NCBI GenBank assembly: GCA_900471925.1 | Contig: UCGV01000021.1 | Span: forward strand, 1-64,000 | Length of the DNA: 64,000 nucleotides | Direction: 5' to 3' | Source of the DNA: Hyphomicrobiales bacterium | GTDB taxonomy: Bacteria; Pseudomonadota; Alphaproteobacteria; Rhizobiales; Rhizobiaceae | In this document: piece by piece, positions 54,622 through 63,716 of the stretch | How positions within the stretch are numbered: the first letter of the stretch is position 1 | Layout of the letters: each line of letters opens with the position of its first letter | Translations under genes and position numbers: made by a program | The notes under the pieces: generated by a model | The model's input: only the letters and a program-made list of their open reading frames with translations | Told to the model about the DNA's origin: nothing | Databases searched by the model: none

Positions 54622-55019
54622 TATCTGGAACGTCCGAAAGGGCATTTTGCTGTAAAACGGGCATGGCTTCCGATGAAGCCATGCCTTTCTCTTTGTAGCT
54701 CTCACCTATAATAGGGTGCTGACGGGTCTATATACGTCGCCTGTCCGCCCTTGAGCTACCGCCATATTCGATGCCGTCCTCGGCGCACGATCCTAACTTG
54801 GGGCCAATTCAGACGGCTTGATCGCGGCCTGCCATACCGCGGTGTACCTCTTTTCATGGATTGACGCTCAGCCATGCGGTCGACCCGGCGTGCGTCCTCC
54901 TTTCGATTCTTGATATCGTCACAAATTGGAAGAGCATGCTGGAAGCTCCCCTTGCCACTTCACGTCAACTTCAGCCGAAATGATGGTCTCGGTCGGTGAT
55001 GGCAGTTCGACCGCGAGTG
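54622..55019. other. Intergenic 398 bp after the second rapA-like gene
   Basis: Holds the terminator at 54660-54694; the rest has no supported gene or motif. Confidence 0.35.
54660..54694 (+). terminator. Rho-independent terminator of the second rapA-like gene
   Basis: Perfect 11-bp stem GGCATGGCTTC / GAAGCCATGCC, tetraloop CGAT, then TTTCTCTTT. Confidence 0.88.
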
Positions 55020-55181
55020 CTAGAATTCGTCAGGTTCGAATTCATCTGGCTTGACGAGAATTAACACCAGGACGACAGGCAGCATCGCGAGCGCAATGCT
55101 CCGCGCGCGAAACTCTGTCAGCACACCGAGCAGTCTTGTCAGGCCCAAAGCCCCTGGTTCTTCAAGTTTGGATAATGCCAT
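55020..55181 (-). CDS. Small membrane protein, unknown
   Basis: 53 residues from ATG 55181 behind AGGGGAA. A soluble N-terminal half (KLEEPGALGLTRLLGVLTEF) is followed by one membrane helix (SIALAMLPVVLVLILV) and an acidic tail KPDEFEPDEF. The good ribosome binding site and helix pattern support a real gene; function not recognised. Confidence 0.55.
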   Translation of the reverse strand: MALSKLEEPGALGLTRLLGVLTEFRARSIALAMLPVVLVLILVKPDEFEPDEF

Positions 55182-56204
55182 GGTGTTTCCCCTGTGGTTA
55201 TTTTCTTGTGCTATGCTCGCTTCGATCAGCCGGCACCCGTTATCACCAGCAGCAAAAATCTTGTTGGCTACGGTACAAACCAACTATCACGACTTAGTAT
55301 CGCTGCGGTTTTGCTCCTCGAGGCCCTGAGCACGACCACGTGTTCTTGCTCCGCGAAAGGATAGCAGCTTCACTATCGAACGCACTTCCAATGGAACTAA
55401 TATTAGAGGATAGGCATAAACATAAAGCCTACTCAACTTGTTCTGCATATCCAAGTTAACGATGAGCTACGTCGCCAAAGGACTGTGATCGAAACGTTTC
55501 CTGTGTCGACCAATACAATCGGCGTGCATTCTAGGCGTTGCTCTGCCGATAGCCTGGTTCATGTGGGGCGCACAAGGGATCGCGCCCCGGGCGTCTGGGG
55601 CTAGAAACTGCAGTTGCCGGGCATCCCGGCTGGCCCCTGCGAGCGACTGGAGCATCGGTGTTTTGTCGCGTATGGCGTAGTCTAAGGGGATTGTTTTTGA
55701 GAAGGTGCCGGATCGTAAGGTACGCTCTCCCTCACAGGAGATCTCTACACATTCTAACACCTGACGACGATCGAAAAGAGTCAGTATCAAGATGACGACG
55801 GACGATCAGCCTGATAGCCCTCGATATGGCCTCAATCGTCGATATCTGCCGCTGGCAAAAAAACTCGGCGTTCGCTCACTCGATGACGGTAACAAGGGGT
55901 GGGTTAAGCCACGTTTTGTCTTTCACCCGTTTGACCTCGGCGCACCGACACTCTTTGGGACCGTTGTTCTCCGAGCTTACCGTACGTGAGAAAGCGTCAG
56001 CCCTTACTATGGCCGCTTTCGGGAGCCTTGTCAGATAGGGACTTCAACAATCTGGCCCCTGCTTGGCTGCAAATCAACCACGTGTTGATAGACTGGCTGT
56101 GTCGGAATCTACGGCGCTCGCAGATCGCTTGCCCTGCAAACCAACCCCCTAGTGCAAACCACACCAGGCTTCAGTATTTTGTTACAATCGCTAGCTAGGG
56201 TGAG
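55182..56204. other. About 1 kb with no well-supported gene
   Basis: A 65-residue plus-strand frame at 55792-55989 (MTTDDQPDSPRYGLNRRYLP...) and a 107-residue minus-strand frame from TTG 55790 are open, but neither has a clear ribosome binding site or a recognised motif. The region reads as decayed accessory DNA. Confidence 0.35.
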
Positions 56205-56561
56205 ATGATGGATATTCTTTCTTTCATTCGATTGCTCGCCATTTTGTCTATTGCTTTCATCGCGTTTATGACAGTCGGTCCATCTGATCTGAGACCAAAG
56301 ATCACGTCGGCCCCGCGAAATGAGCGAGCAATTGCCTTTGCGGGAACTGCTTTTTTAGTCGTCATCTCCTTCCCCCTATATTCGTGGATCGCTGCTATTT
56401 TCGCCATCCTTGCGGCATGGGCTTCCGAACATCTTCAAAGCCTCTTTCCTGGTCGTCACGCTCGTTTTCATCATGCGGTGGCAAAAGCGGTGGGTGCCGC
56501 TATCGGTGCAATCTCCGGGCTCATCTTCGTGCTACTCTTCGCAGATGTTCTAGCGACTTAG
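56205..56561 (+). CDS. Small polytopic membrane protein, VanZ-like
   Basis: 118 residues, three to four membrane helices. The pattern LRPKITSAPRNERAIAFAGT, then SWIAAIFAILAAWASEHLQS and FPGRHARFHHAVAKAVGAAI, fits the VanZ-like small membrane proteins common in rhizobia near surface-polysaccharide genes (helix, basic loop, ExLQ, R-H/D, final glycine-rich helix). AGGGTGAG precedes the ATG. Role unknown. Confidence 0.75.
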   Translation: MMDILSFIRLLAILSIAFIAFMTVGPSDLRPKITSAPRNERAIAFAGTAFLVVISFPLYSWIAAIFAILAAWASEHLQSLFPGRHARFHHAVAKAVGAAIGAISGLIFVLLFADVLAT

Positions 56562-56811
56562 CCGTGGGCGACTGCGAGGGTGCCGAAAAGCCAAAGGAAG
56601 AATATGCGAATCCCTGATATTCAGGAACCCGTGCACCATCCCTGGTCGGGACCTCACGGGAATGTCTCGCCTTTATTGATGAACTTCTGGATTCTTAACC
56701 TTACCAAATAACCTTCTTGCGCGGTTCATCGGTCATCTCAGAGCCGTTCGATTTACGTGCAATTTTCGACTTGCTATGGCAACCGTGGATTTAACGATAC
56801 TCGGGTCGAAA

Positions 56812-57006
56812 ATGTTGTTGCCTATAACAATTGACGAACTTCTCGGCGACATAGCGCCTGATGGAAGCAAGCTCTACAGCCTCGCGCCTACTGACAAAGA
56901 AGGCTCACGCGAGACCCATACACCGGGTCCCGCTAACAACGACTGGAGTAAAAGCAGACGCCTTCCACTCCCCCGGTGGTTCAGCAAGCCACGGCGGGCG
57001 CGCTGA
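56812..57006 (+). CDS. Small hypothetical protein, truncated paralogue of 60479-60778
   Basis: 64 residues from ATG 56812. The first 17 residues (MLLPITIDELLGDIAPD) and about 40 bp of upstream DNA match the gene at 60479, whose product is 99 residues; beyond that the two diverge, suggesting a frameshift or decay in this copy. Function unknown. Confidence 0.45.
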   Translation: MLLPITIDELLGDIAPDGSKLYSLAPTDKEGSRETHTPGPANNDWSKSRRLPLPRWFSKPRRAR

Positions 57007-57429
57007 GGGTCGAGTTCAGTTCGCCAGTTTTTCAATCAGAGAAACCGGCAACTCGACTATTTAGTGAAGCTATTCTGCATGCGCAGTCGCACGCCGTGAT
57101 CTAGCTTGCAGCGAATGCAATGCCGAGGCAGCGCCATATCCGCTCTCGGCCATTCGAGCTATTGCACTGACTTGCCGTCTGATGGTTTTGACAAACGATT
57201 GCGCGTTCTTTCAGCACCGTTGAATTTGATGCCCGGTCCAGGATGCATCTGCCGACTTTCGTTCGACCATCAGCCGTTACGTTAGGTTAGCCGCGTGAGG
57301 CCACCATCACCGGCATATCCGGTAAAAGCAGTTTTGAGGAATCAATCAGCCATCAACGTACAAGCACTTTTCCAGATCCGCTTAGAATGCACTGGCCTTC
57401 TCAGGGTTCCGATTTTCAAATGCGCGGCC
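57007..57429. other. Intergenic 423 bp, nothing recognised
   Basis: Only short, compositionally odd frames. No hairpin or promoter-like element stands out. Confidence 0.35.
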
Positions 57430-58503
57430 TTAAGCCTTTTTTCTGCGGCTCAAACGGTCCACAGTTCGGCTCATCGCGAAGGCAAACGCAACAGCGATCG
57501 TCAAGCAAGCGATGAGACTGAGGATACCAACGAACCCGCTGCTCTCTGAGATTGGCTTGTAAAGCCCGATAACACCTCGATGGACAATGTAGAGGGGATA
57601 CGAAACGTAACCCAGCCAACTTGCAAATGAGATCATTCGCGGGCCGACTTCCAGCATGGCGCCAGAGGCAACGATTACGGGCGAAACGATCACACAGAAT
57701 AGAAGATCGTATACGACGCGGTAGGAACCGTGCACGGGGATTAACAGGCAGCACAGCAAAATGGCCACCGGGAAGACTGCGATCCAACCTTCACGCAGCG
57801 CGGGACGACGACCAACGACCCTGCTCAAAATGATCCCGATGCTGAAGGAAAAAACCACGCGGGGAAGGCCCCCAAATACCGAGGGCCATTCCCAGCCAAT
57901 ATTCAGCGAGCCGTAATGAAAGCAATCAAAGGCGAGGATCACCCCAGCCAGCAAGATTACCACGCCAATCGCTCGCGCTGACAAGCGAAACAACGCTGCC
58001 GCAAAAAGAAGGTTGACCAGAAGCTCCCAGAACATCGACCAGGCCGGGCCGTTGATTGGAAACAAGCCTTGCATTGGATGGTTTGCAAAAAAATACGAGG
58101 GGCTTGGAAGGACCAGCAAGTTTGCGATCAAGGACAAAACGAGATCAGGCCAGCTCTGCGTCCGTTCGCCCATGGCGGTTAGAATAATGATCTGAAGCAA
58201 CCCAACGACAATACCCACCAGAAACAGCGGATACAGGCGTGCGAGCCTTGCATTCATGAACGACCAGGTTTTCATGCCTTCCAATAACTTTTGGCGATAG
58301 GCTTCGGTTATCACGAACCCGCTGAGCACAAAGAAGAAATCGACTGCCAGATGCGCTGACGGCGCGTAGGCCTCCCGAAAGTGGTAGGTCGCGACAAGTA
58401 AAGCGGCAAGGCCACGCATCGCATCAAGCGAGTAATAGCGTCGGCCATGTTGAGAAACACGATGGCCTGCGCCGGCAACATCACCAGCTCTCTTCATATC
58501 CAT
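57430..58503 (-). CDS. Acyltransferase family 3 (integral membrane O-acyltransferase)
   Basis: 357 residues, about ten helices. YYSLDAMRGLAALLVATYHF carries the conserved catalytic-site His, and HLAVDFFFVLSGFVITEAYR matches the same stretch of the paralogue at 24341-25453. It probably O-acetylates a cell-surface glycan. Isolated gene in a gene-poor region; ATG 58503 or 58497. Confidence 0.87.
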   Translation of the reverse strand: MDMKRAGDVAGAGHRVSQHGRRYYSLDAMRGLAALLVATYHFREAYAPSAHLAVDFFFVLSGFVITEAYRQKLLEGMKTWSFMNARLARLYPLFLVGIVVGLLQIIILTAMGERTQSWPDLVLSLIANLLVLPSPSYFFANHPMQGLFPINGPAWSMFWELLVNLLFAAALFRLSARAIGVVILLAGVILAFDCFHYGSLNIGWEWPSVFGGLPRVVFSFSIGIILSRVVGRRPALREGWIAVFPVAILLCCLLIPVHGSYRVVYDLLFCVIVSPVIVASGAMLEVGPRMISFASWLGYVSYPLYIVHRGVIGLYKPISESSGFVGILSLIACLTIAVAFAFAMSRTVDRLSRRKKA

Positions 58504-58799
58504 ATACGCGCTTGCTCCGGTTAACGCTCGGCAATAAGGACCAGCGACGATCCAAACGCAACCCTATAGGCAGAGGAACCGCTATTTTCGCTCTCGATGA
58601 GCCGAGATGATTTGGTTAATTGATGCTGGCGGCGACAGTGTGATTGCTGCGCGGGCGACACAATCTAGCCCCGCGTTCCTCAGCGTCACGCGATTCGCCG
58701 TAGCCAACCATCGCCTGATGACTAAGTTAGCCCGCACGCAATGCCAGAGCTCATTTTCAGTACTTGTCCATTCCGTTGTGTTGGTGGCCACGCGCGCGA

Positions 58800-58952
58800 T
58801 CAAAGTACGTGCCTTTCCAGCCGCCGCTCCATACGAGCAATTTCGACTTTTCCGTAGTCAGCAGCTCGCAAAAACGCGTGAGCAACCTCAAAAAGGCCCC
58901 CCCACATCAACAAACTCATCAACGTCGCTATGATCAGCCATTGTATACGCAT
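58800..58952 (-). CDS. Small membrane protein, MRIxW...SLxMW family
   Basis: 50 residues. The helix MRIQWLIIATLMSLLMWGGL is closely similar to that of the 52941 protein (MRI-W-II-TL-SL-MW), followed by a charged amphipathic tail (EIARMERRLERHVL). The ribosome binding site is weak. A TTGA overlap leads into an open 73-residue frame (58582-58803) that is not supported otherwise. Confidence 0.55.
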   Translation of the reverse strand: MRIQWLIIATLMSLLMWGGLFEVAHAFLRAADYGKVEIARMERRLERHVL

Positions 58953-59409
58953 GTCGCAGCTTAATAGCTCGCCATCACGCAAACAGCACCTTAATCTTCT
59001 GCAATGTCTGCCGAGAGACCGATGACCGGTCGGTATATGCAGCGTTATGTGTGACTGCTTGAGATGAAGCGGTGGTGGGGGGGTAGGCAATTGATCTAAC
59101 GCGATGCGCGAGGTTTACGCAAGAATAGGCTGGTCCTGCGGACGTTAGGTTTCGCACGTCCCCAATTGTCACCTTGCGTTCGGTGCGCGGATGTGGCGGC
59201 GTATGGGTCAGCACGCGGCGCAGTCGCGGATGTTGCCATAAATAAACGCGTTGACCAGCCGCGCGCTCCTTATTCGACCCCACGCACACGCTACAGGCCG
59301 TGAAGGAATCGGCCTTCGATGCTCGGGAGCGGGCAGCCCGCGGCTTTGGCGGCGATTTCCCTCGCTATTCTCTTGGTTCTGTGAACAGGGTGTCTTTTCA
59401 GGAGACATC
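58953..59409. other. Intergenic 457 bp, nothing recognised
   Basis: Open frames here have no start signals. The last 100 bp must contain the promoter of the 59410 gene. Confidence 0.35.
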
Positions 59410-59784
59410 GTGCCCAAATCCATCCGAACGCTTTTAGTCGTGATATTCGCTGCTCAACCGCTTCTAGCTCTCGCCGAGCCACTAGAGACCTATCAACTCA
59501 AAGACACAATCAACATTACTGGACAGGCCCTCGGGACTGGTAGGGTCTATAAGATCGTCCCCAGCGTCACGAGAACGGTCATGTTTTCTGTCACGATCAA
59601 CCCATATTGCCACTACACACTGCAAAAGGGGCCGCGCAGAGATTTTCAATCCCGCTCGGGCGTAGAGCAGATCGAACTGACGGATACAGCTACGATCGGG
59701 GAAGCTTACCTTCTCTCCTTTTCCCAAACCCGGGTCGCCTGGCAAGCAAAAGAACCATGCGCTTATTCATTCTCACTCAAATAA
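59410..59784 (+). CDS. Small secreted protein, unknown
   Basis: 124 residues. GTG 59410 stands 6 bp after a strong CAGGAG site, and the first 24 residues (VPKSIRTLLVVIFAAQPLLA) form a Sec signal peptide cleaved near LALA-EP. The mature part is beta-rich with two cysteines (NPYCHYTL, EPCAYSF) that could form a disulfide. Family not recognised. Confidence 0.68.
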   Translation: MPKSIRTLLVVIFAAQPLLALAEPLETYQLKDTINITGQALGTGRVYKIVPSVTRTVMFSVTINPYCHYTLQKGPRRDFQSRSGVEQIELTDTATIGEAYLLSFSQTRVAWQAKEPCAYSFSLK

Positions 59785-60478
59785 TCATGGGGCATAGTTG
59801 GCGATCGCGCGTTTATTTTGTAGCGACCGCAGATCAGACGTTCGTCCCTCTTTATCGCTTTTAACGATCGCTCTACGTCATTCATCGCGGCGGAAAGGAT
59901 GAACCCACTCTGGTGGATCTTGTCCATCTGTCTCGCCTCGCGGACCTTAGTCATATCGGCAGTATTGCTCATCTTACTAAGGTATAAACTCAAAATGGTA
60001 GGGCCTCCGCAACCGATGTGAACGGCGGGGCTGTAACTACGCTTCAGATTGTGAAGTGGCGGGGGGCCATGAAACGCCCCATTCATCAATCGGAACTTTT
60101 ATCGTCATCGTGCGCATGGTGGGCGCGCCAGAGTAGTTGATGTTCACCAAGCTTGGCCGCCTTTCGATATGTCAGTTCGACCCGGTATCGCGGCCCCTTT
60201 TTGACGACTAGCGGTAAGCGCGTCCAATCGCGCATATCAATTGGGACTAGGCGCAGCACCATGTCGGAGGGTCGAGCACAGGGCAGTCAACCACGGCGTA
60301 GGCTCGCAGCCTCGGCCGGCTTAACGAGGCAATAGCGCCGGCCGAACGCTGATCTGGCTAGCGATTAATCCTTGCGCTAACTATCTTTGGTGTTTTCGGC
60401 TTCATTGCTGCACTGCACGATTTACGAGAATCTTGCAACCTGCTATCGCGACCGTGGGTTAAGGGTCATGGGTCGAAA
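59785..60478. other. Intergenic 694 bp with one doubtful small frame
   Basis: A 69-residue minus-strand frame at 59763-59972 (MSNTADMTKVREARQMDKIH...) looks protein-like but lacks a clear ribosome binding site. The 40 bp before 60479 resemble those before 56812. Confidence 0.35.
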
Positions 60479-60778
60479 ATGCAACTTCCAACTACAGTCG
60501 AAGAACTCCTCCGCGACATCGCAGCCAACAACGGAAAACTTGAAGGCCTTGGACTGGCAGACGACGAGATCGTCAAATTCGCTCGTGCCCAAGGTCTTAT
60601 CGAAGTCGATACGGGCAATACGTGGACACTGGCCGATACCGTTTCTCTGACGGGGAATCAGCGCCTGGTAATGGGCCTTCCGCCGATGATCAAGAAACCT
60701 TCTGCGGTAGCGATGACACTTAATGCTGTTGTGGCACTCTTCGCGAAACCCTTTGGGAAGAGACGACCAATAGTTTAA
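60479..60778 (+). CDS. Small hypothetical protein, full-length copy of a duplicated gene
   Basis: 99 residues. It begins MQLPTTVEELLRDIAANNGK, a soluble helical part with a small acidic middle (ADDEIVKFARAQGLIEVD), and ends in a basic region with a short hydrophobic stretch (SAVAMTLNAVVALFAKPF). Related to 56812-57006. Function unknown. Confidence 0.55.
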   Translation: MQLPTTVEELLRDIAANNGKLEGLGLADDEIVKFARAQGLIEVDTGNTWTLADTVSLTGNQRLVMGLPPMIKKPSAVAMTLNAVVALFAKPFGKRRPIV

Positions 60779-61423
60779 GCTGGCAGCACCGCCGCGATCT
60801 CGTTTGCCACACCCCCCCGTTAAATGCGTGACCGGTAGGACTGAGGATGTACCAACCTTGAGTCTTCAACGCCAAACCCACGCGTGGCGCAACCCTACCA
60901 GCTCAGAGCCCATTGGTGCTTTCCGGTGGACCTTTTGATTCCACCAAGCGTAAAGGATGTCTCGAAGCATCAGACAATGATGCTTCGTTTCCCTCCTATG
61001 CACGAACCCCAATTGATGCTTCGAGGGAAAGTGATAGATTTCGGCTTGGTGAACGTTTGGAGTTTACTTTCCGACCCATGCTATACTCGTTGTGTAAATT
61101 CCGTCATTTTATTGATACAAATCTAACGACCCAGAGGAAATACCGGGGCCCACAAGCTTGCGATATTTTCCCATTATAACGAGATTACATATATACTTTG
61201 CGTTAGGCGATAGTGTGTGCGCCGGAACCTTTGAAACTATAACGCGTTACACGAGAGCGCGCGATGAACTTGTTCCTCACCTAATGGCTCACACTTGCGC
61301 TTTCGCAGAGATCCCTTCAAAGCCCGACGGCACATTTTATCGAAGAGTCGGGTATCGGTCGCTACCACGGGCGCTCGCGGTTGTTGCCAAGGTGAATTGT
61401 CGGCCTCGCTCCCATCAGTGAGA
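60779..61423. other. Intergenic 645 bp, nothing well supported
   Basis: A frame at 61158-61421 ends near the 61424 gene but shows no recognisable domain; AT-rich stretches occur around 61080-61210. Confidence 0.3.
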
Positions 61424-61513
61424 CTATAGCCAGCCCAACAGTTTGAAGAGCGCGGACCACATCACCAGAGATATGATTGCCATGACGATCAGGTGCTGAG
61501 CGCGAGGTAGCAT
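61424..61513 (-). CDS. 29-residue membrane peptide with strong ribosome binding site
   Basis: ATG 61513 follows a near-perfect GGAGGAG at 6-bp spacing. The whole product is essentially one helix (MLPRAQHLIVMAIISLVMWS, then ALFKLLGWL) and shares the ISLxMWxxLF core with the 50- and 66-residue proteins at 58800 and 52941. Too short for most gene finders. Function unknown. Confidence 0.65.
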   Translation of the reverse strand: MLPRAQHLIVMAIISLVMWSALFKLLGWL

Positions 61514-61743
61514 GATTTCTCCTCCGAACCCAGCGCAAGCAGAACGCCTCGCGGGCGCGATGCCCGCCCGGTTTGTCGGCTTTGCTGATTCTGCGGTGAT
61601 GGTGGACATGGAGAGCGGCGATATGAGCAATTCGCCCATTCTCTGCCAGTTCGGAGAAATCGCGGACATCGCCGCTTAAGCCAGCTCAAGCAAAAGGGGC
61701 CGATGTCGCCATAGACCCCGACAAAACCGATCAATATGAACCT

Positions 61744-62574
61744 TCAAACCAGCCACGTACCGGAGAATGAAAGGTTGTCCATGATTAGACCGTACGTACC
61801 TTGTACAACGACCGTGTCCACGTCCTTAATGTCGAGATCGCGAACACTTCCATCGACGGAATTGACGCTGAAATCATACACAACGACGCCGTCTTTCGAG
61901 CCCATCACATGAAGGTCCGGATTGCCGTACTGGGCACCAAAGGCCGCGCTATTGAAGTCAAAATCGGCGCCATCGGGGCGGGTGATTATGAGTTTATCTG
62001 TGATGTTGCTTGAAATAACATAGTGGCCGCCCGGTTGGTTGGCTTGAGCGATACCCGGATACAGCGACGCAAACCACTCGTCCACATATAGGACCATCCC
62101 ATAGTGGTCTCCTTGATTGGTGGAAGCAAAGTCGAAGCCTGCATAGTCACGTAGAGTCCCGTAGTGGGTGCCAGTCTCAAAATCCATGAGAATTGCTTGT
62201 GGAACTGGTCCATCTGTTACCCCTTTGATCTCAAGTGCGAAACGCCCCACGTCGGTGTTTCCGCTTCCATCCGAGATCTTATAGTCGATCTTTTCGACGA
62301 GGGTCTGGCCCGCTTCTAGTGCTCCTTTGACATCTTCTTTCAGGTCGTAGGTATAGGAACCGTCAGCCTTGACGTGGAAAGTTCCGTACTCGCCCTCAAT
62401 GTCTGTGATCTGCCCCACTTTCTTCGCAAGTACATTTTCACCATCGAAGAAGCGAAGAAACTTATTTCCGTTGGCTCCTGCGGTGTCATTCGCAAGCAAA
62501 TTTCCAGATATCATTGCGTCTTCGTAGAAGCTATCGAAGTCATCGGCAGCGTGTGGCTTTACTGTTGTTACCAT
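61744..62574 (-). CDS. Rap-like protein: one cadherin-like domain plus a C-terminal beta-sandwich-like domain
   Basis: 276 residues. Residues 1-120 are one Ra/CHDL domain (ADDFDSFYEDAMISGNLLAN, KFLRFFDGENVLAKKVGQ, IDYKISDGSGNTDVGRF), very close to the first domain of 53905-54621. Residues 125-276 form a separate domain beginning AILMDFETGTHYGT and ending VVVQGTYGLIMDNLSFSG. The LxVxGxxxG...VDxVVxxG...MDNxSF pattern resembles jelly-roll carbohydrate-binding domains. No signal peptide; probable PrsDE substrate. GGGGGAA precedes the ATG. Confidence 0.85.
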   Translation of the reverse strand: MVTTVKPHAADDFDSFYEDAMISGNLLANDTAGANGNKFLRFFDGENVLAKKVGQITDIEGEYGTFHVKADGSYTYDLKEDVKGALEAGQTLVEKIDYKISDGSGNTDVGRFALEIKGVTDGPVPQAILMDFETGTHYGTLRDYAGFDFASTNQGDHYGMVLYVDEWFASLYPGIAQANQPGGHYVISSNITDKLIITRPDGADFDFNSAAFGAQYGNPDLHVMGSKDGVVVYDFSVNSVDGSVRDLDIKDVDTVVVQGTYGLIMDNLSFSGTWLV

Positions 62575-63014
62575 TTTACTTCCCCCAACCTAAGATCTCA
62601 TTAAGGAGATCTAAACATAATGCTGCTAATGGCACGTCTGCCCGAAAGCCAAATATTCTAATCGGCGCACCAAAGTAAAATCCTAATAGTTGCTTATGCG
62701 CATCACGCGTTTGGGGTAAGCGATAAAATTTTCTAGTGAAATTACGATTTGGTACCGCGTCTGCCTCCCATTGCTCCCAAGGAGCGCGTTAGCGCTGACA
62801 AAAGAAGGCGCTGTCTTTGGGCGGCACCAGTTCATCTCCGATGTGGGAATCGTCGCCCCCTCACGATGACAGCTTTATCTTTGTCTTCGTTAGAAAATTT
62901 CAGAATCTCGTAGATTTCTATCGAAAATATTGTTTAGCGCGCGAGAGAAGTCCGGCTCCTACCTTCAACCAATCAATGGGCCGATCGAGTTAAATTTATC
63001 TCGTGTTGTGACGG
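62575..63014. other. Intergenic 440 bp upstream of the Rap-like gene
   Basis: AT-rich, with the inverted repeat at 62593-62612 and presumably the Rap-like promoter. No gene supported. Confidence 0.4.
62593..62612. repeat. Inverted repeat upstream of the Rap-like gene
   Basis: The arms AGATCTC and GAGATCT, separated by ATTAAG, lie 18-38 bp before the ATG at 62574. Possible operator or mRNA leader hairpin; only 7 bp per arm, so chance is not excluded. Confidence 0.35.
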
Positions 63015-63412
63015 CTAGGGCTTGCCGCGCCCAACGGCCGTGCCATGCGCCAACTTGCCGCCCCTGCCCATTGGCAACCAGAGGTCCGGATCGCCTCTGC
63101 AGGACTTGTCAGCCTCGCAGAGGCCGAAGAACTGCTTGGCGACGAGATGAACGACCTCGCGCTCGCGCTGGATGCGACCGTTGATCGCCATGATCGATGC
63201 TACGAGCGCGACCTGTCACGGGTGCTCAAAGAACTTCGGCCAGATAACCACATTGGCGACACCATTCTCTTTTTAGATCATCAGGAAGAGGCGCCCTCGA
63301 CTGAGCCCGGCCGCTGGCGCACCAGGACGAGGCCTGTGGCCGTCAGCAAGCGACCGTCGCGCGCCGATATCGCCTCGGCACACGTGACGGTGCGGCGCCT
63401 CGCCAATTCCTA
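63015..63412 (-). pseudogene. dnaE2: Decayed C-terminus of error-prone DNA polymerase DnaE2/ImuC
   Basis: On the minus strand, fragments in successive frames follow the DnaE2 C-terminal OB-fold order: RRRTVTCAEAISARDGRLLT, ATGLVLVRQRPGSVEGA, then LFLMI-stop-KENGVANVVIWPKFFE, then SIMAINGRIQREREVVHLVA and PMGRGGKLAHG. One frameshift and at least two stop codons interrupt it, and the rest of the roughly 1,080-residue enzyme is absent. The plus-strand 122-residue frame across the same DNA is treated as a shadow. The family is normally in the imuA-imuB-dnaE2 damage-tolerance operon, often plasmid-borne in rhizobia. Confidence 0.8.
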
Positions 63413-63497
63413 ATGCGGGAACCTGACCTGATACTGGAGTAGCGTCCAGGCCTGCAACCCAGCCGGCAACCAATCGAGAACGTATTCTGAAAGCTAT

Positions 63498-63716
63498 ATG
63501 TCTTGTTGTTGGGCCACACGGCTTGCGGATCGGGGCGTGCAGGACTTGCACGATCACGCAACGCGGGCCGAGAAGGCTGCCGCGATCGAGGCGATCCTGC
63601 AGCCGGGAGAGGCGATTGCCGACCGAATGCCTTATCTCGGGGCGATGACAGCCAAGGATGTGAAGGCGCCGCGGCGCGCGACGCGGTGGAAGATGTTGGA
63701 GTATATCTGTGCCTAG
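63498..63716 (+). pseudogene. Possible fragment of an unrecognised gene
   Basis: A frame ending at 63716 reads HDHATRAEKAAAIEAILQPG, then EAIADRMPYLGAM and KAPRRATRWKMLEY. It looks protein-like after about 63540, but it has no ribosome binding site and no recognisable N-terminus. The remaining DNA to 64000 shows nothing supportable. Confidence 0.3.

Noticed and set aside
55467..55790. 107-residue minus-strand frame from TTG
   Set aside because: No ribosome binding site, no recognised motif and composition like the surrounding non-coding DNA.
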